Positions 8,475-15,308 of a stretch of DNA of 33,595 nt are shown here, piece after piece. Source of the DNA: an uncultured Lachnospiraceae bacterium (GTDB lineage Bacteria; Bacillota; Clostridia; Lachnospirales; Lachnospiraceae). The stretch lies in the NCBI GenBank assembly GCA_946491665.1, contig CAMLYL010000027.1, forward strand, positions 1 through 33,595, written 5' to 3'. The notes below the pieces were generated by a model, which was given only the letters and a program-made list of their open reading frames with translations, ran no database searches and was not told where the DNA came from. The translations under genes and the position numbers were made by a program. Every line of letters starts with the position of its first letter. The stretch's first letter is position 1.

Positions 8475-8828
8475 CTACTGCTGAAGAATCGTTTCCCACT
8501 CCGTTTCCCTGAATCCCACAAGAACCGTTTCATCTTTCACAAGAATCGGACGCTTTATCAGCATACCGTTGGACGCAAGCAGCTCGATCTGCTCCTGCTC
8601 CGTCATATCCGGAAGTCTGTCCTTCAGGTTCATCTGCTTATACAGCATACCGCTGGTATTGAAAAATTTCTTTAACGGCAGCCCGCTGGCCGCATGCCAT
8701 CTTTTCAGCTCCTCCGCGGAAGGATTATCCTCTACAATGTGTCGATCCTCATATACGCAGGAATGATCGTCCAGCCATTTTTTTGCTTTTTTACAGGTAC
8801 TGCATTTCGGATATTCTACAAACAACAT
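8475..8828 (-). CDS. ArsC/Spx/YffB family thioredoxin-fold protein
   Basis: 117 residues from the ATG at 8828, the family's normal length. Thioredoxin fold with an N-terminal redox motif CSTCKKAKKWL (Cys9, Cys12), a LKKFFNTSG segment, and RPILVKDETVLVGF, the conserved RPI cis-proline region of the ArsC/Spx superfamily. It is either a glutaredoxin-like reductase or a Spx-like RNA polymerase-binding regulator. Both Cys of CxxC are present, as in Spx and YffB relatives. Start choice: AGGAGG is 8 bases before this ATG, while a longer frame opening at 8894 has no site and encodes an atypical tail. Confidence 0.88.
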   Translation of the reverse strand: MLFVEYPKCSTCKKAKKWLDDHSCVYEDRHIVEDNPSAEELKRWHAASGLPLKKFFNTSGMLYKQMNLKDRLPDMTEQEQIELLASNGMLIKRPILVKDETVLVGFRETEWETILQQ

Positions 8829-8928
8829 GCCTCTGTCCTCCTGAATCTTATGATAATTGTTCTTTATCTTATCACGAATCAGTATCAGAAGCAAATTGAT
8901 CCCAAAGAAAAAAAGAAGTTATATGATC

Positions 8929-9129
8929 TCAGAACTCGTCCAGAGGAATCCTCTCCGGTTTAATATGAAGATACTGGCAGAGACGCAGCAGCTCATCAGC
9001 GGTCAGAGGCTCTCCTGAAAAAGATGTCAGCTTCTCCACAGGAATTTCAAGACGCGCAGCAGCAGCCCCTACAGAATAGTGGCGGTTCTTCATATATTCA
9101 GCCAAAAAACGGGCTGCTCTGCTGCTCAT
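8929..9129 (-). CDS. Small helix-turn-helix-like protein
   Basis: 66 residues from 9129. The segment FLAEYMKNRHYSVGAAAARLEIPVEKL reads like the first helices of a Cro/XRE-type DNA-binding fold. A second predicted helical part, TADELLRLCQYLHIKPERI, matches the C-terminal helices of such domains. No enzymatic motif is present. Start choice: GGGAG lies 9 bases before the ATG at 9129; alternative ATGs at 9138 and 9156 have weaker sites. It is divergent from another XRE-type gene across a palindrome-rich gap (9157-9292). Function unknown; regulator inferred from fold and context only. Confidence 0.6.
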   Translation of the reverse strand: MSSRAARFLAEYMKNRHYSVGAAAARLEIPVEKLTSFSGEPLTADELLRLCQYLHIKPERIPLDEF

Positions 9130-9170
9130 CCTTCTCATCTCCCTTTCCGATCCCATCTTCTGAAAACAGT

Positions 9171-9235
9171 ATATTCTCTTTTTAAAAGAATATCAATATA
9201 TCGGTTTCCTGTTTTAAAAGAATTCTTTTCGGTTT
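9171..9235. promoter_or_regulatory. Palindrome and direct-repeat cluster between divergent HTH genes
   Basis: ATATTCT (9171-9177) and AGAATAT (9187-9193) form an inverted repeat. AAAAGAATTCTTTT (9216-9229) is a perfect 14-bp palindrome. TTTTAAAAGAAT occurs at 9180-9191 and 9212-9223, 32 bp apart (three helical turns), and TCGGTTT at 9201-9207 and 9229-9235. This is the layout expected of repressor operators, with AGAAT as the likely half-site. The binding protein is inferred to be one of the flanking HTH proteins. Confidence 0.5.
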
Positions 9236-9236
9236 A

Positions 9237-9265
9237 TTGACGCACTTTGCCGGGTAAGATAATAT
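9237..9265 (+). promoter_or_regulatory. Promoter of the XRE gene
   Basis: TTGACG (9237-9242) and TAATAT (9260-9265) with a 17-base spacer; GATAAT at 9258 is an alternative -10 with a 15-base spacer. The -35 box starts two bases after the operator-like repeats, so a bound repressor could block it. AGAGGTG precedes the ATG at 9293. Confidence 0.55.
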
Positions 9266-9292
9266 ATCAGAAGAATCAGAAGAGGTGAAAAT

Positions 9293-9649
9293 ATGAAGAA
9301 CCCAAATATCGCCAAGGTCTTAAAAGCATACCGGAAAATGAATCATTATACTGTCCAGGATGTCGTAATGAAACTGGAAAACAACGCGGTTCCTGTTGCC
9401 CCGAAGACCGTCTACGGCTGGGAAAGCGGTCAGACACAGCCTGATGCAGACACACTTCTGATCCTGTGCAGTATTTATAAAATTGATAATATTCTGGAAA
9501 CATTCGGATATAAAGAATCAAATGACAGCTTTCCTCTGTCTGAGGAAGAACGCAGACTGGTTCAGAACTACAGAGAGACTCCTGTCATGCAGCCTGCGGT
9601 CAAAAAGCTTCTGGATCTGGACGGGGAAGATAAAAGACAGGAGTCCTGA
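9293..9649 (+). CDS. XRE family transcriptional regulator
   Basis: 118 residues. HTH_3-type DNA-binding domain at about 6-68: the segment containing AKVLKAYRKMNHYTVQDV, then the recognition region APKTVYGWESGQTQPDADTL and LILCSIYKIDNI. The C-terminal tail of about 45 residues (SEEERRLVQNYRE, then LLDLDGED) resembles LexA-less stand-alone XRE regulators; there is no peptidase or cupin domain. AGAGGTG sits about 6 bases before the ATG. It is divergent from a second small HTH gene, and the gene stands alone. Target is likely its own operator region; this is inference. Confidence 0.85.
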   Translation: MKNPNIAKVLKAYRKMNHYTVQDVVMKLENNAVPVAPKTVYGWESGQTQPDADTLLILCSIYKIDNILETFGYKESNDSFPLSEEERRLVQNYRETPVMQPAVKKLLDLDGEDKRQES

Positions 9650-9661
9650 ACCCGGACTCCT
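9639..9661. terminator. Hairpin between XRE gene and LRR gene
   Basis: AGGAGTCC (9639-9646) pairs with GGACTCCT (9654-9661) around a 7-base loop and overlaps the XRE stop codon. On the minus strand it is followed by GTCTTTTATC, so it could end the LRR transcript; on the plus strand there is no T-run. Weak on its own but correctly placed between convergent genes. Confidence 0.5.
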
Positions 9662-9665
9662 CCAT

Positions 9666-11288
9666 CTATAAATCAAAATCAAACTCCGCCTCTCCCAGAT
9701 TCTGCATTTTATAGTTCAGCAGATAACTCATCATTTTTGCGCAGCCGGGCCGGTGAAACCTGTCCATGCATGCCTCTATATTTTCTTCCGTAAAAAATCC
9801 CAGTTCCGCGAGCTGTACAAGATGATCCATATCCTGCGTTTCCGCAATACTATCCAGAATTCCCGGAAGATTTTTTCTGATAAACGTCTCATACTTTGCT
9901 TTCACATCATCATCCAGCAAAACCGGATATTTCAGACGGCAGACAGCCATTCCATACTGATCCGGCAGATTCAGATAAGTATGGAACAAAGCGTCATATC
10001 CCCGATAATCAAACGCATATTTTTCATAGGGATTCTCCTTTTCCTTTGAGGATCCGGAAGAGATCGGCATACGCGCAAATGACAGCCATTTTTCCGGCAA
10101 AGCAATATCGTCATTATCCTCTTTCTGATAAGTCTCACAATCTCCGGAACAGAAAAGCGCCATAATCTCGTCCTTCCTGTAAACCGGCTGACGGGGTATA
10201 TAAAGCAGCGTATCAGACTCCTCCAGGTATATTTCCCCCAGATTTCTGCACTCGCGAAAAGCGTCTTTCCCCACCTTCCGCACTGCTTCGGGCACATCTG
10301 CCCGGAAAATTCCCGCCCGTCGGAAAGCCCCCGGCAGAATACAGACAACATCACCGGGAATCTCATATTTCCGATCCCGCCCGAAATATTTCACAAGGGC
10401 GCGCCCTCTTTTTTCCGTCCGTTCATCTCCGTCAAACAGATTCTGAAACAGGGCATCTCCGGATCTGTGAAAAAGCGGATTCCTCTCATCCACCGTAATT
10501 TCTTCCAGGCCGTTCAGAGATTCACTCCACCCGAAAGTATCCGAAACCGCATATTCGCCGAGATACTCCAGCGATGCCGGCAGGTGAATCTCCCGCAGAC
10601 AGATGCAGTGACTGAACGCATTGGCCTCAATCACCCGCAGCCCCTCCGGAAGAAAGATCTTCTCCAGCTGCTGACAGCCTTCAAAAGCCGCTTCGCGGAT
10701 GGTATGAACTGTGTCCGGCAGAATTACTTCCCTGAGAACTGTATTTCCCGCAGCTGCATTCTCTCCGATCACCGTCGTTCCCGCCTCAACAAAATACTCC
10801 GTCCGCTCTTCCGACTGAAAAATCACCAGCAGCTCCTTTTCTCCGCCGTCTTCCTCTCCTGTTCTCCGGTAAAGCCCGTAACCATCCGTGGAAAACCAGG
10901 GATTTTCCTCAGAAATCCGAAATCGTATTCCTCCCAGTTCCCAGGGACGGCGAATTTCAGAAACCGATTCCGGCAGATACAGTTCCTCCACAGGAGTCAG
11001 GTAAAAGGCTTCCTCCCCGATATATTCAAGCCCGTTCTGCAGCACCAGATCCGTCAGACTCATGCACATTTTAAAAGCGCCGTTTCCGAGTCTTTTTACT
11101 GTAGAAGGAACCTCCACCCGCTCCAGCATGGATCCATATTCTGAAAATGCCTCTTCTCCGATCTCTGTCACCGGATATCCGTCAATCTCTGACGGAATCC
11201 GGGCAGAAATCTCCTCTTCTTCCGGCAGGTACTGTGTGATGACAGCCCCTTCTTCCGTCAGCTTATATCTGTAATTTTTCCATTGCAT
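9666..11288 (-). CDS. BspA-type leucine-rich repeat protein, cytosolic
   Basis: 540 residues from the ATG at 11288. No signal peptide or anchor. Repeats of the LRR_5/BspA type run from about 30 to 375 (IPSEIDGYPVTEIGEEAF, VEVPSTVKRLGNGAFKMC, VILPDTVHTIREAAFEGC, IFLPEGLRVIEANAFSHC). The last ~150 residues are not repeats and look mainly helical. BspA repeats usually occur in secreted adhesins; here they more likely form an internal binding scaffold. Start choice: AGGAG is 7 bases before 11288, and the start overlaps the ATPase gene by 26 bases, so translation is probably coupled. A longer frame from 11378 lies wholly inside the ATPase gene. Last gene of a three-gene cassette with the ATPase and the VWA protein. 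Confidence 0.85.
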   Translation of the reverse strand: MQWKNYRYKLTEEGAVITQYLPEEEEISARIPSEIDGYPVTEIGEEAFSEYGSMLERVEVPSTVKRLGNGAFKMCMSLTDLVLQNGLEYIGEEAFYLTPVEELYLPESVSEIRRPWELGGIRFRISEENPWFSTDGYGLYRRTGEEDGGEKELLVIFQSEERTEYFVEAGTTVIGENAAAGNTVLREVILPDTVHTIREAAFEGCQQLEKIFLPEGLRVIEANAFSHCICLREIHLPASLEYLGEYAVSDTFGWSESLNGLEEITVDERNPLFHRSGDALFQNLFDGDERTEKRGRALVKYFGRDRKYEIPGDVVCILPGAFRRAGIFRADVPEAVRKVGKDAFRECRNLGEIYLEESDTLLYIPRQPVYRKDEIMALFCSGDCETYQKEDNDDIALPEKWLSFARMPISSGSSKEKENPYEKYAFDYRGYDALFHTYLNLPDQYGMAVCRLKYPVLLDDDVKAKYETFIRKNLPGILDSIAETQDMDHLVQLAELGFFTEENIEACMDRFHRPGCAKMMSYLLNYKMQNLGEAEFDFDL

Positions 11289-12786
11289 CGGCAATCTCCT
11301 GCTGTCTTTCATAAATCTGGAACTTCTTATTATACTTTTCGTATTCCTTACAGCCGCACCGGCTGATAAACTTCGCACTGTTATAATTCACAGTCAGATC
11401 TGTCACCAGCACCAGCATCTCATTTCCGGCTCCGAAAACCTTTTCTACAAAGCGGAACAGATTAGAAAGCTTCCGGCTGATCTGCTCCCGGCAGGATTTC
11501 ATCTCACTTACCTCATGATCAAATCTTTCTTTGATCAGAGCAAAAGCGTCCTGAGGGCGGTGAGCTCCCGCCATATGGATCGCTTTGGCATCCGCCTGCA
11601 GAGTATCAATCACCTTCTGATATTCTTTCCGTTCTGTCGGGCTGATAGAATTCGCCTCATCCTCCCGATCCAGCATCTGCTGAAGAGATTCCCAGTTGGC
11701 CCGCAGAATATTCAGAACAGTCTGATCATCCCACTGAGCCACCTCTCCCAGTGTATTCTTCAGATTTTTCAGAGTGAGCAGAAGCTTGCGGAGAGAATCC
11801 TCCTGCTCCACATTCTCCCGAATGTCCGCCTGGACAGCATCCAGAAGAAGACTGATCAGAGAGAGCCGCTCGTCAAATCCGGCGTTTTTGGCCCTGCCGC
11901 GGATCTCGCCGTCATCCGCCCCGGATAAAATCTGATGTATCCGGTAATCCTTTTTGTATTTCTGGTACAGATCATAGTAAGCCGCAAATTCCCGGAAAAT
12001 CCGCTTATTCCGTATATACTGGCTGATCAGCGTCTCATCCACCGGGAAATCATTTTCTTCATACAGCGAAATCGTCTCTGACAGATCCTCCCATCCCCTG
12101 GCCGTCACATAGGATTTTCCATCCACCGTATTCTCAATAAGATAAAAATCCTTTTTCTTGATATCCAGATAAGTCAGAATCGAACCGTGAATTCCTCTGT
12201 TTACCGCATATTTCCGCCAGGTATCATAATCAGCTTCCACTTCCAGTACCTTAAGACGGTCCATGGTCACCACATCAAACTCCCTGACAGAGCGGTTGAA
12301 CTGAGGCGGATTCCCGGCAGTAGCTACTACCCAGCCCTGAGGAATCCGATGCTTTCCGAAAGTCTTGTACTGGAGAAACTGCAGCATGGACGGAGCCAGA
12401 GTCTCCGACACACAGTTAATCTCATCCAGAAACAGAATTCCCTCTTTCTTTCCGGTCTTTTCCATCATCTCATAGACAGAAGCTATGATCTCACTCATGG
12501 TATACTCCGATACGTCGAACTCTGTCCCCTGGTATTTTTTATGACTGATAAAAGGAAGTCCCAGGGCGCTTTGTCTCGTATGGTGTGTCATGGAATAGGA
12601 AACCAGCGCAATATCCAGATCCTGGGCGATCTGCTCCATAATGGCTGTCTTTCCGATTCCCGGCGCTCCCAGAAGAAATACCGGACGCTGCCGCTCGATG
12701 GGAATCCGGTAATTTCCATAATCATCCTTCATCAGATAAACTTTCACCGCTCTCTCAATCTGCTCTTTCGCTTCCTGTATATTCAT
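11263..12786 (-). CDS. MoxR-like AAA ATPase (AAA_5 family)
   Basis: 507 residues from 12786. Walker A GAPGIGKT (about 40-47), Walker B GILFLDEIN (about 116-124) and sensor 1 ATAGNPPQFN (about 155-165) identify a MoxR/dynein-related AAA+ ATPase. Residues 300-507 hold a long charged helical region, not recognised, which may contact partners. Such ATPases work with VWA proteins as metal- or complex-assembly chaperones. Start choice: AGGAGG is 3 bases from the ATG at 12792 but 9 from that at 12786. The 131-base gap after the VWA gene holds a duplicated leader. The 3' end overlaps the LRR gene. The partner genes on both sides imply one machine. Confidence 0.88.
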   Translation of the reverse strand: MNIQEAKEQIERAVKVYLMKDDYGNYRIPIERQRPVFLLGAPGIGKTAIMEQIAQDLDIALVSYSMTHHTRQSALGLPFISHKKYQGTEFDVSEYTMSEIIASVYEMMEKTGKKEGILFLDEINCVSETLAPSMLQFLQYKTFGKHRIPQGWVVATAGNPPQFNRSVREFDVVTMDRLKVLEVEADYDTWRKYAVNRGIHGSILTYLDIKKKDFYLIENTVDGKSYVTARGWEDLSETISLYEENDFPVDETLISQYIRNKRIFREFAAYYDLYQKYKKDYRIHQILSGADDGEIRGRAKNAGFDERLSLISLLLDAVQADIRENVEQEDSLRKLLLTLKNLKNTLGEVAQWDDQTVLNILRANWESLQQMLDREDEANSISPTERKEYQKVIDTLQADAKAIHMAGAHRPQDAFALIKERFDHEVSEMKSCREQISRKLSNLFRFVEKVFGAGNEMLVLVTDLTVNYNSAKFISRCGCKEYEKYNKKFQIYERQQEIADAMEKLQI

Positions 12787-12795
12787 AATCATTTT

Positions 12796-12889
12796 CCTCC
12801 TTTACCGGGCTGTTTTCTGCCCATACAGGTATCCCCCCAGGGGGATTCCTCCTTTATTGGACTGTTCTCTGTCCATACAGGTATCCCCC
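12796..12889 (-). repeat. 52-bp-period tandem leader duplication with covarying hairpins
   Basis: Two copies (12848-12889 and 12796-12837) share 37 of 42 bases. As minus-strand RNA each holds a small stem, GGGC/GCCC in the promoter-distal copy (12822-12819 with 12810-12807) and GGAC/GTCC in the other (12874-12871 with 12862-12859). The G-C to A-U change keeps pairing. The next pair is U-G in one copy and U-A in the other, which pairs only if the minus strand is the RNA. A third hairpin (12831-12846, stem AUCCCC/GGGGAU) lies between the copies. Each copy ends in AGGAGG; the distal one is the ATPase ribosome binding site. Each also has GGGGGA 7 bases before an ATG opening an 11- or 24-codon mini-ORF. 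Function unknown. Confidence 0.8.
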
Positions 12890-12923
12890 GCCTGCTCAGA
12901 CAAAGTCTGCCTGTTTCTATATT

Positions 12924-14372
12924 TTAAAATTCATCCTCACGCAGCACCAGCCGGATTGCCCAGGAGGGAACCTCCGGGATCGAAAACCCTTCCTCAACAA
13001 ATACAAAGGCGGTCTCATAATCCGGCATCCGCTCCGGAAACGTGCCTCTGCCGTCTGTGAAGTAAATGAGTCCCCTCAGATCCTGAAACTCGTGCCGGGC
13101 AATCATCTCATCCACATATTCAAACACCGGCCGGAAATCTGTACCGCCGAATCCGGACAGTTCCACGTTCTGCATGTATTCGTCAAACTCCTCGTCTGAC
13201 GTGACCTTTACATCACGCTGGATTTTAGAATCACACTGAATAATGTGAATATTTACCCGCCGGAAATAACTCTCCGTATTCTTCAGAATATCATACGTCT
13301 TCCGCAGAAACTTCTCTACCGTAGCTCCCTGACAGGATCCGGAAGTATCAAGCGCTATCACAAACTCACGAATCCGCTTGTTTTCCCGGTACTCCAGGGG
13401 TTCCACCAGAGGCATATTCCCGTAAAGCTGCAGGCCATAAGTATAATAAACATAATCAAACTCGTCGTCGTTGATATGCATTTCCTCTCCCAGCACCGCA
13501 AACTTTTTCAGAAAGGCTCCGTAATCATATTTTTCCCGAAGAGCCTCCTTCAGATTCCGCAGAAGACTGCCCGCGCCAAAGCCCTGTTCTCTGGAAAACG
13601 TTTCCAGATCCAGTTTCGCATGCTGGCTCACATCTGCCCAGTCATCCTGCGTCTGCCCCACAAGAGTTTCATCCAGATCCTCCACCTGATCCTCGCCCTC
13701 TTCCCCTGTATCCGCCTCATGACATCCCATCATGGCCGTCCGGGTATCCGTGGTAATGGTATCCCCGGTGCGCTCCGCAGCGTCAACTTCCTTTTGGGGA
13801 ATCCAGTGAATATGATCATCCTGCTCAAACAGTTCTGTCCGCAGAAGCCACTCTTCCGCCCGCTCCGGATGATTTTTCAAAAAGTGATATATCTTTTCCG
13901 CAGTCAGAGCAGGAACCTCCTCCTCAAACTGCTTCAGCATACGTTCTCTCTGTACATCAGTATCCAGCCGGACATCTGTAAGCCCAAGATCCAGAATGGA
14001 CTTCTCCACTGCGATGTCACAGGCCAGATCCCATAACTGCCGTTCCATCTTTTCATATTGGAAAGGATGGCTGAAAATGCAGTGCAGAATCATATGCAGA
14101 AACGCCCGCGTACACCGGTTTCTCTCCTGCTTGAAGGACTGCAGCACATAATCCGCATTATAATACATCACCTGTCCGTTGACACCGTAAGTCGCCACTG
14201 TATCCGCCGGAACCAAAGGCATACGGAAAAGAGCCCTGTCCAGAAAACGCATGGACACCATAATCTGATCCCGGGCAAAAACCATAATTTTCCCGGCCAG
14301 CTCCCGGTATTCCGCCTTTTTCAAATCCTCCGTCTCCATAATCTCACGCATCTCTTCTGTCATCTGCTGCAT
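12924..14372 (-). CDS. Metallopeptidase-like/VWA protein (DUF2201 family)
   Basis: 482 residues from 14372. The N-terminal putative metallopeptidase domain (PF13203-like) contains HMILHCIFSH (His93, His97, His102), where the Glu of a classical HExxH is replaced by Met94. A long acidic linker covers about 200-250. The C-terminal VWA-like domain (PF09967-like) has the metal-binding DTSGS (about 342-346) and, further on, IYFTDGRGTFP. It probably forms a complex with the MoxR-like ATPase encoded next. Start choice: GGGAG is 6 bases before this ATG; a longer frame from 14414 has only AGGAA touching its start codon. First gene of the cassette. The leader carries a 6-bp hairpin at 14422-14437. Confidence 0.85.
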   Translation of the reverse strand: MQQMTEEMREIMETEDLKKAEYRELAGKIMVFARDQIMVSMRFLDRALFRMPLVPADTVATYGVNGQVMYYNADYVLQSFKQERNRCTRAFLHMILHCIFSHPFQYEKMERQLWDLACDIAVEKSILDLGLTDVRLDTDVQRERMLKQFEEEVPALTAEKIYHFLKNHPERAEEWLLRTELFEQDDHIHWIPQKEVDAAERTGDTITTDTRTAMMGCHEADTGEEGEDQVEDLDETLVGQTQDDWADVSQHAKLDLETFSREQGFGAGSLLRNLKEALREKYDYGAFLKKFAVLGEEMHINDDEFDYVYYTYGLQLYGNMPLVEPLEYRENKRIREFVIALDTSGSCQGATVEKFLRKTYDILKNTESYFRRVNIHIIQCDSKIQRDVKVTSDEEFDEYMQNVELSGFGGTDFRPVFEYVDEMIARHEFQDLRGLIYFTDGRGTFPERMPDYETAFVFVEEGFSIPEVPSWAIRLVLREDEF

Positions 14373-14421
14373 AAAAAACTCCCGCCCTACTGTCACCCAA
14401 ACAATTTCTGCCATTTCCTGT

Positions 14422-14437
14422 CTGTCTTCGCAGACAG
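14422..14437 (-). other. Leader hairpin with GNRA-type loop before the VWA gene
   Basis: On the minus strand CTGTCT and AGACAG pair around GCGA, a GNRA tetraloop, about 50 bases before the preferred start. It has no T-run and so is not a terminator. It might stabilise the messenger or expose the start at 14372. The rest of the 14438-14541 gap is AT-rich, with no clear minus-strand promoter. Confidence 0.4.
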
Positions 14438-14541
14438 TATCTGCCGGTATCTTATCACATTTTTCTTTCTATGGGAATGGACATTTGCTGTGAATTGTAC
14501 GAAAATTTATCATTAAAAAATCCGCCATTTTCTTCTATATG

Positions 14542-14550
14542 TGCTATAAT
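14542..14550 (+). promoter_or_regulatory. Extended -10 promoter of the PlsY-like gene
   Basis: TGCTATAAT at 14542-14550 is an ideal extended -10 box with no good -35. It sits between arms AAAATCCGCCA (14517-14527) and TGGCGGGATTTT (14560-14571), an almost complementary pair with one extra G. The bases just after the box closely match those after the DUF1002 promoter. Confidence 0.65.
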
Positions 14551-14573
14551 AGGAGCACTTGGCGGGATTTTCC

Positions 14574-14636
14574 ATGCCTGGCGAAAAAGCTGCAACAACT
14601 GAAACTGCAAAAGAGAACGTGAGGAATGGTGTATGA
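14574..14636 (+). CDS. Possible 20-residue leader peptide overlapping the PlsY-like start
   Basis: ATG at 14574, preceded by GGGA with about 6-base spacing, encodes 20 residues (MPGEKAATTETAKENVRNGV) and stops in the ATGA that also starts the next gene. A 4-base ATGA overlap typically gives translational coupling. The peptide is hydrophilic with no recognisable motif. It may be a real regulatory uORF or chance; the downstream gene also has its own GAGG site. Confidence 0.35.
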   Translation: MPGEKAATTETAKENVRNGV

Positions 14637-15244
14637 ATGCTGTACTTTGTTTCATCATCAGTTATCTGGTGGGCTGCATCCATCCGGCTGCTATTATTGC
14701 ACATATAAAGGGATTTGATATCCGGACGCACGGCACAGGGAATCCGGGCGGAACCAATGCGATCCTGACCATGGGAAAGAAGATCGGCATCGGCGTTATC
14801 CTCATCGACGGATTTAAAGCATTTTTTGCCGTCAGAATTCCTCTCTACATATGGAATTACAGCATAGAAATATGCACGATGTGCGGCATCTGCTGTTTAA
14901 TCGGTCATGTTTTCCCTTTTCAGATGAGATGGAAAGGAGGAAAAGGCACAGCCAGCCTGTTCGGCATTATTCTCGGTCTGACTCCCTGGATTTTCGCCCC
15001 CGTTCTGGCAGCGCTTCTGATTATCGGACTGTACACAAACAATGCAAATCTGCTGCCCCTGATTACAGTTACCGCCTATCCCGGTATCTTTTATATCCTG
15101 AAAGGCAGCCTTTTTGCAGTGCTTCTTCTGGCAGGTCTGATCCCCCTTTTTTACTGGGAACACAGGAAAAACCTGCAGAAACACCGAAACGGCGAGGAAA
15201 AGCATACCTTCCGGGAAATCATGCTCAGTGACCGGCATAAATAA
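14633..15244 (+). CDS. PlsY-like glycerol-3-phosphate acyltransferase, divergent
   Basis: 203 residues, integral membrane. PlsY transfers acyl from acyl-phosphate to glycerol-3-phosphate in phospholipid synthesis. Motifs: SYLVGCIHPA with TGNPGGTN (about 35-42; canonical SGNPGATN), DGFKA (canonical DxxKG, final Gly replaced by Ala), and GHVFPF followed by KGGKGTAS (about 101-108). Several hydrophobic segments fit the multi-span family. These substitutions and the patatin neighbour suggest a paralogue with a specialised role, though key Lys, His and Asn residues remain, so activity is plausible. GAGG lies 8 bases before the ATG, and the start overlaps a possible leader peptide. It is followed by the patatin gene after 64 bases. 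Confidence 0.82.
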   Translation: MNAVLCFIISYLVGCIHPAAIIAHIKGFDIRTHGTGNPGGTNAILTMGKKIGIGVILIDGFKAFFAVRIPLYIWNYSIEICTMCGICCLIGHVFPFQMRWKGGKGTASLFGIILGLTPWIFAPVLAALLIIGLYTNNANLLPLITVTAYPGIFYILKGSLFAVLLLAGLIPLFYWEHRKNLQKHRNGEEKHTFREIMLSDRHK

Positions 15245-15271
15245 CCGGAGCCGCACGTATTTATAAAAAGA

Positions 15272-15288
15272 ATCCTGTTTTGCAGGAT
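15272..15288 (+). other. Hairpin between PlsY-like and patatin genes
   Basis: ATCCTG (15272-15277) and CAGGAT (15283-15288) pair around TTTTG, just before AAAAAGGAG, the patatin ribosome binding site. On the plus strand no T-run follows, so it is more likely a modulator or processing site than a terminator. Confidence 0.4.
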
Positions 15289-15308
15289 CAAAAAGGAGAA
15301 ACAATCTG

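Noticed and set aside
9171..9235. Phage immunity region
   Set aside because: Palindromes and repressor-like genes fit, but no integrase, structural gene or attachment site was found.
12796..12889. CRISPR or insertion-sequence repeat
   Set aside because: Only two copies, with ten bases between them and no transposase or cas genes; it is a leader duplication.
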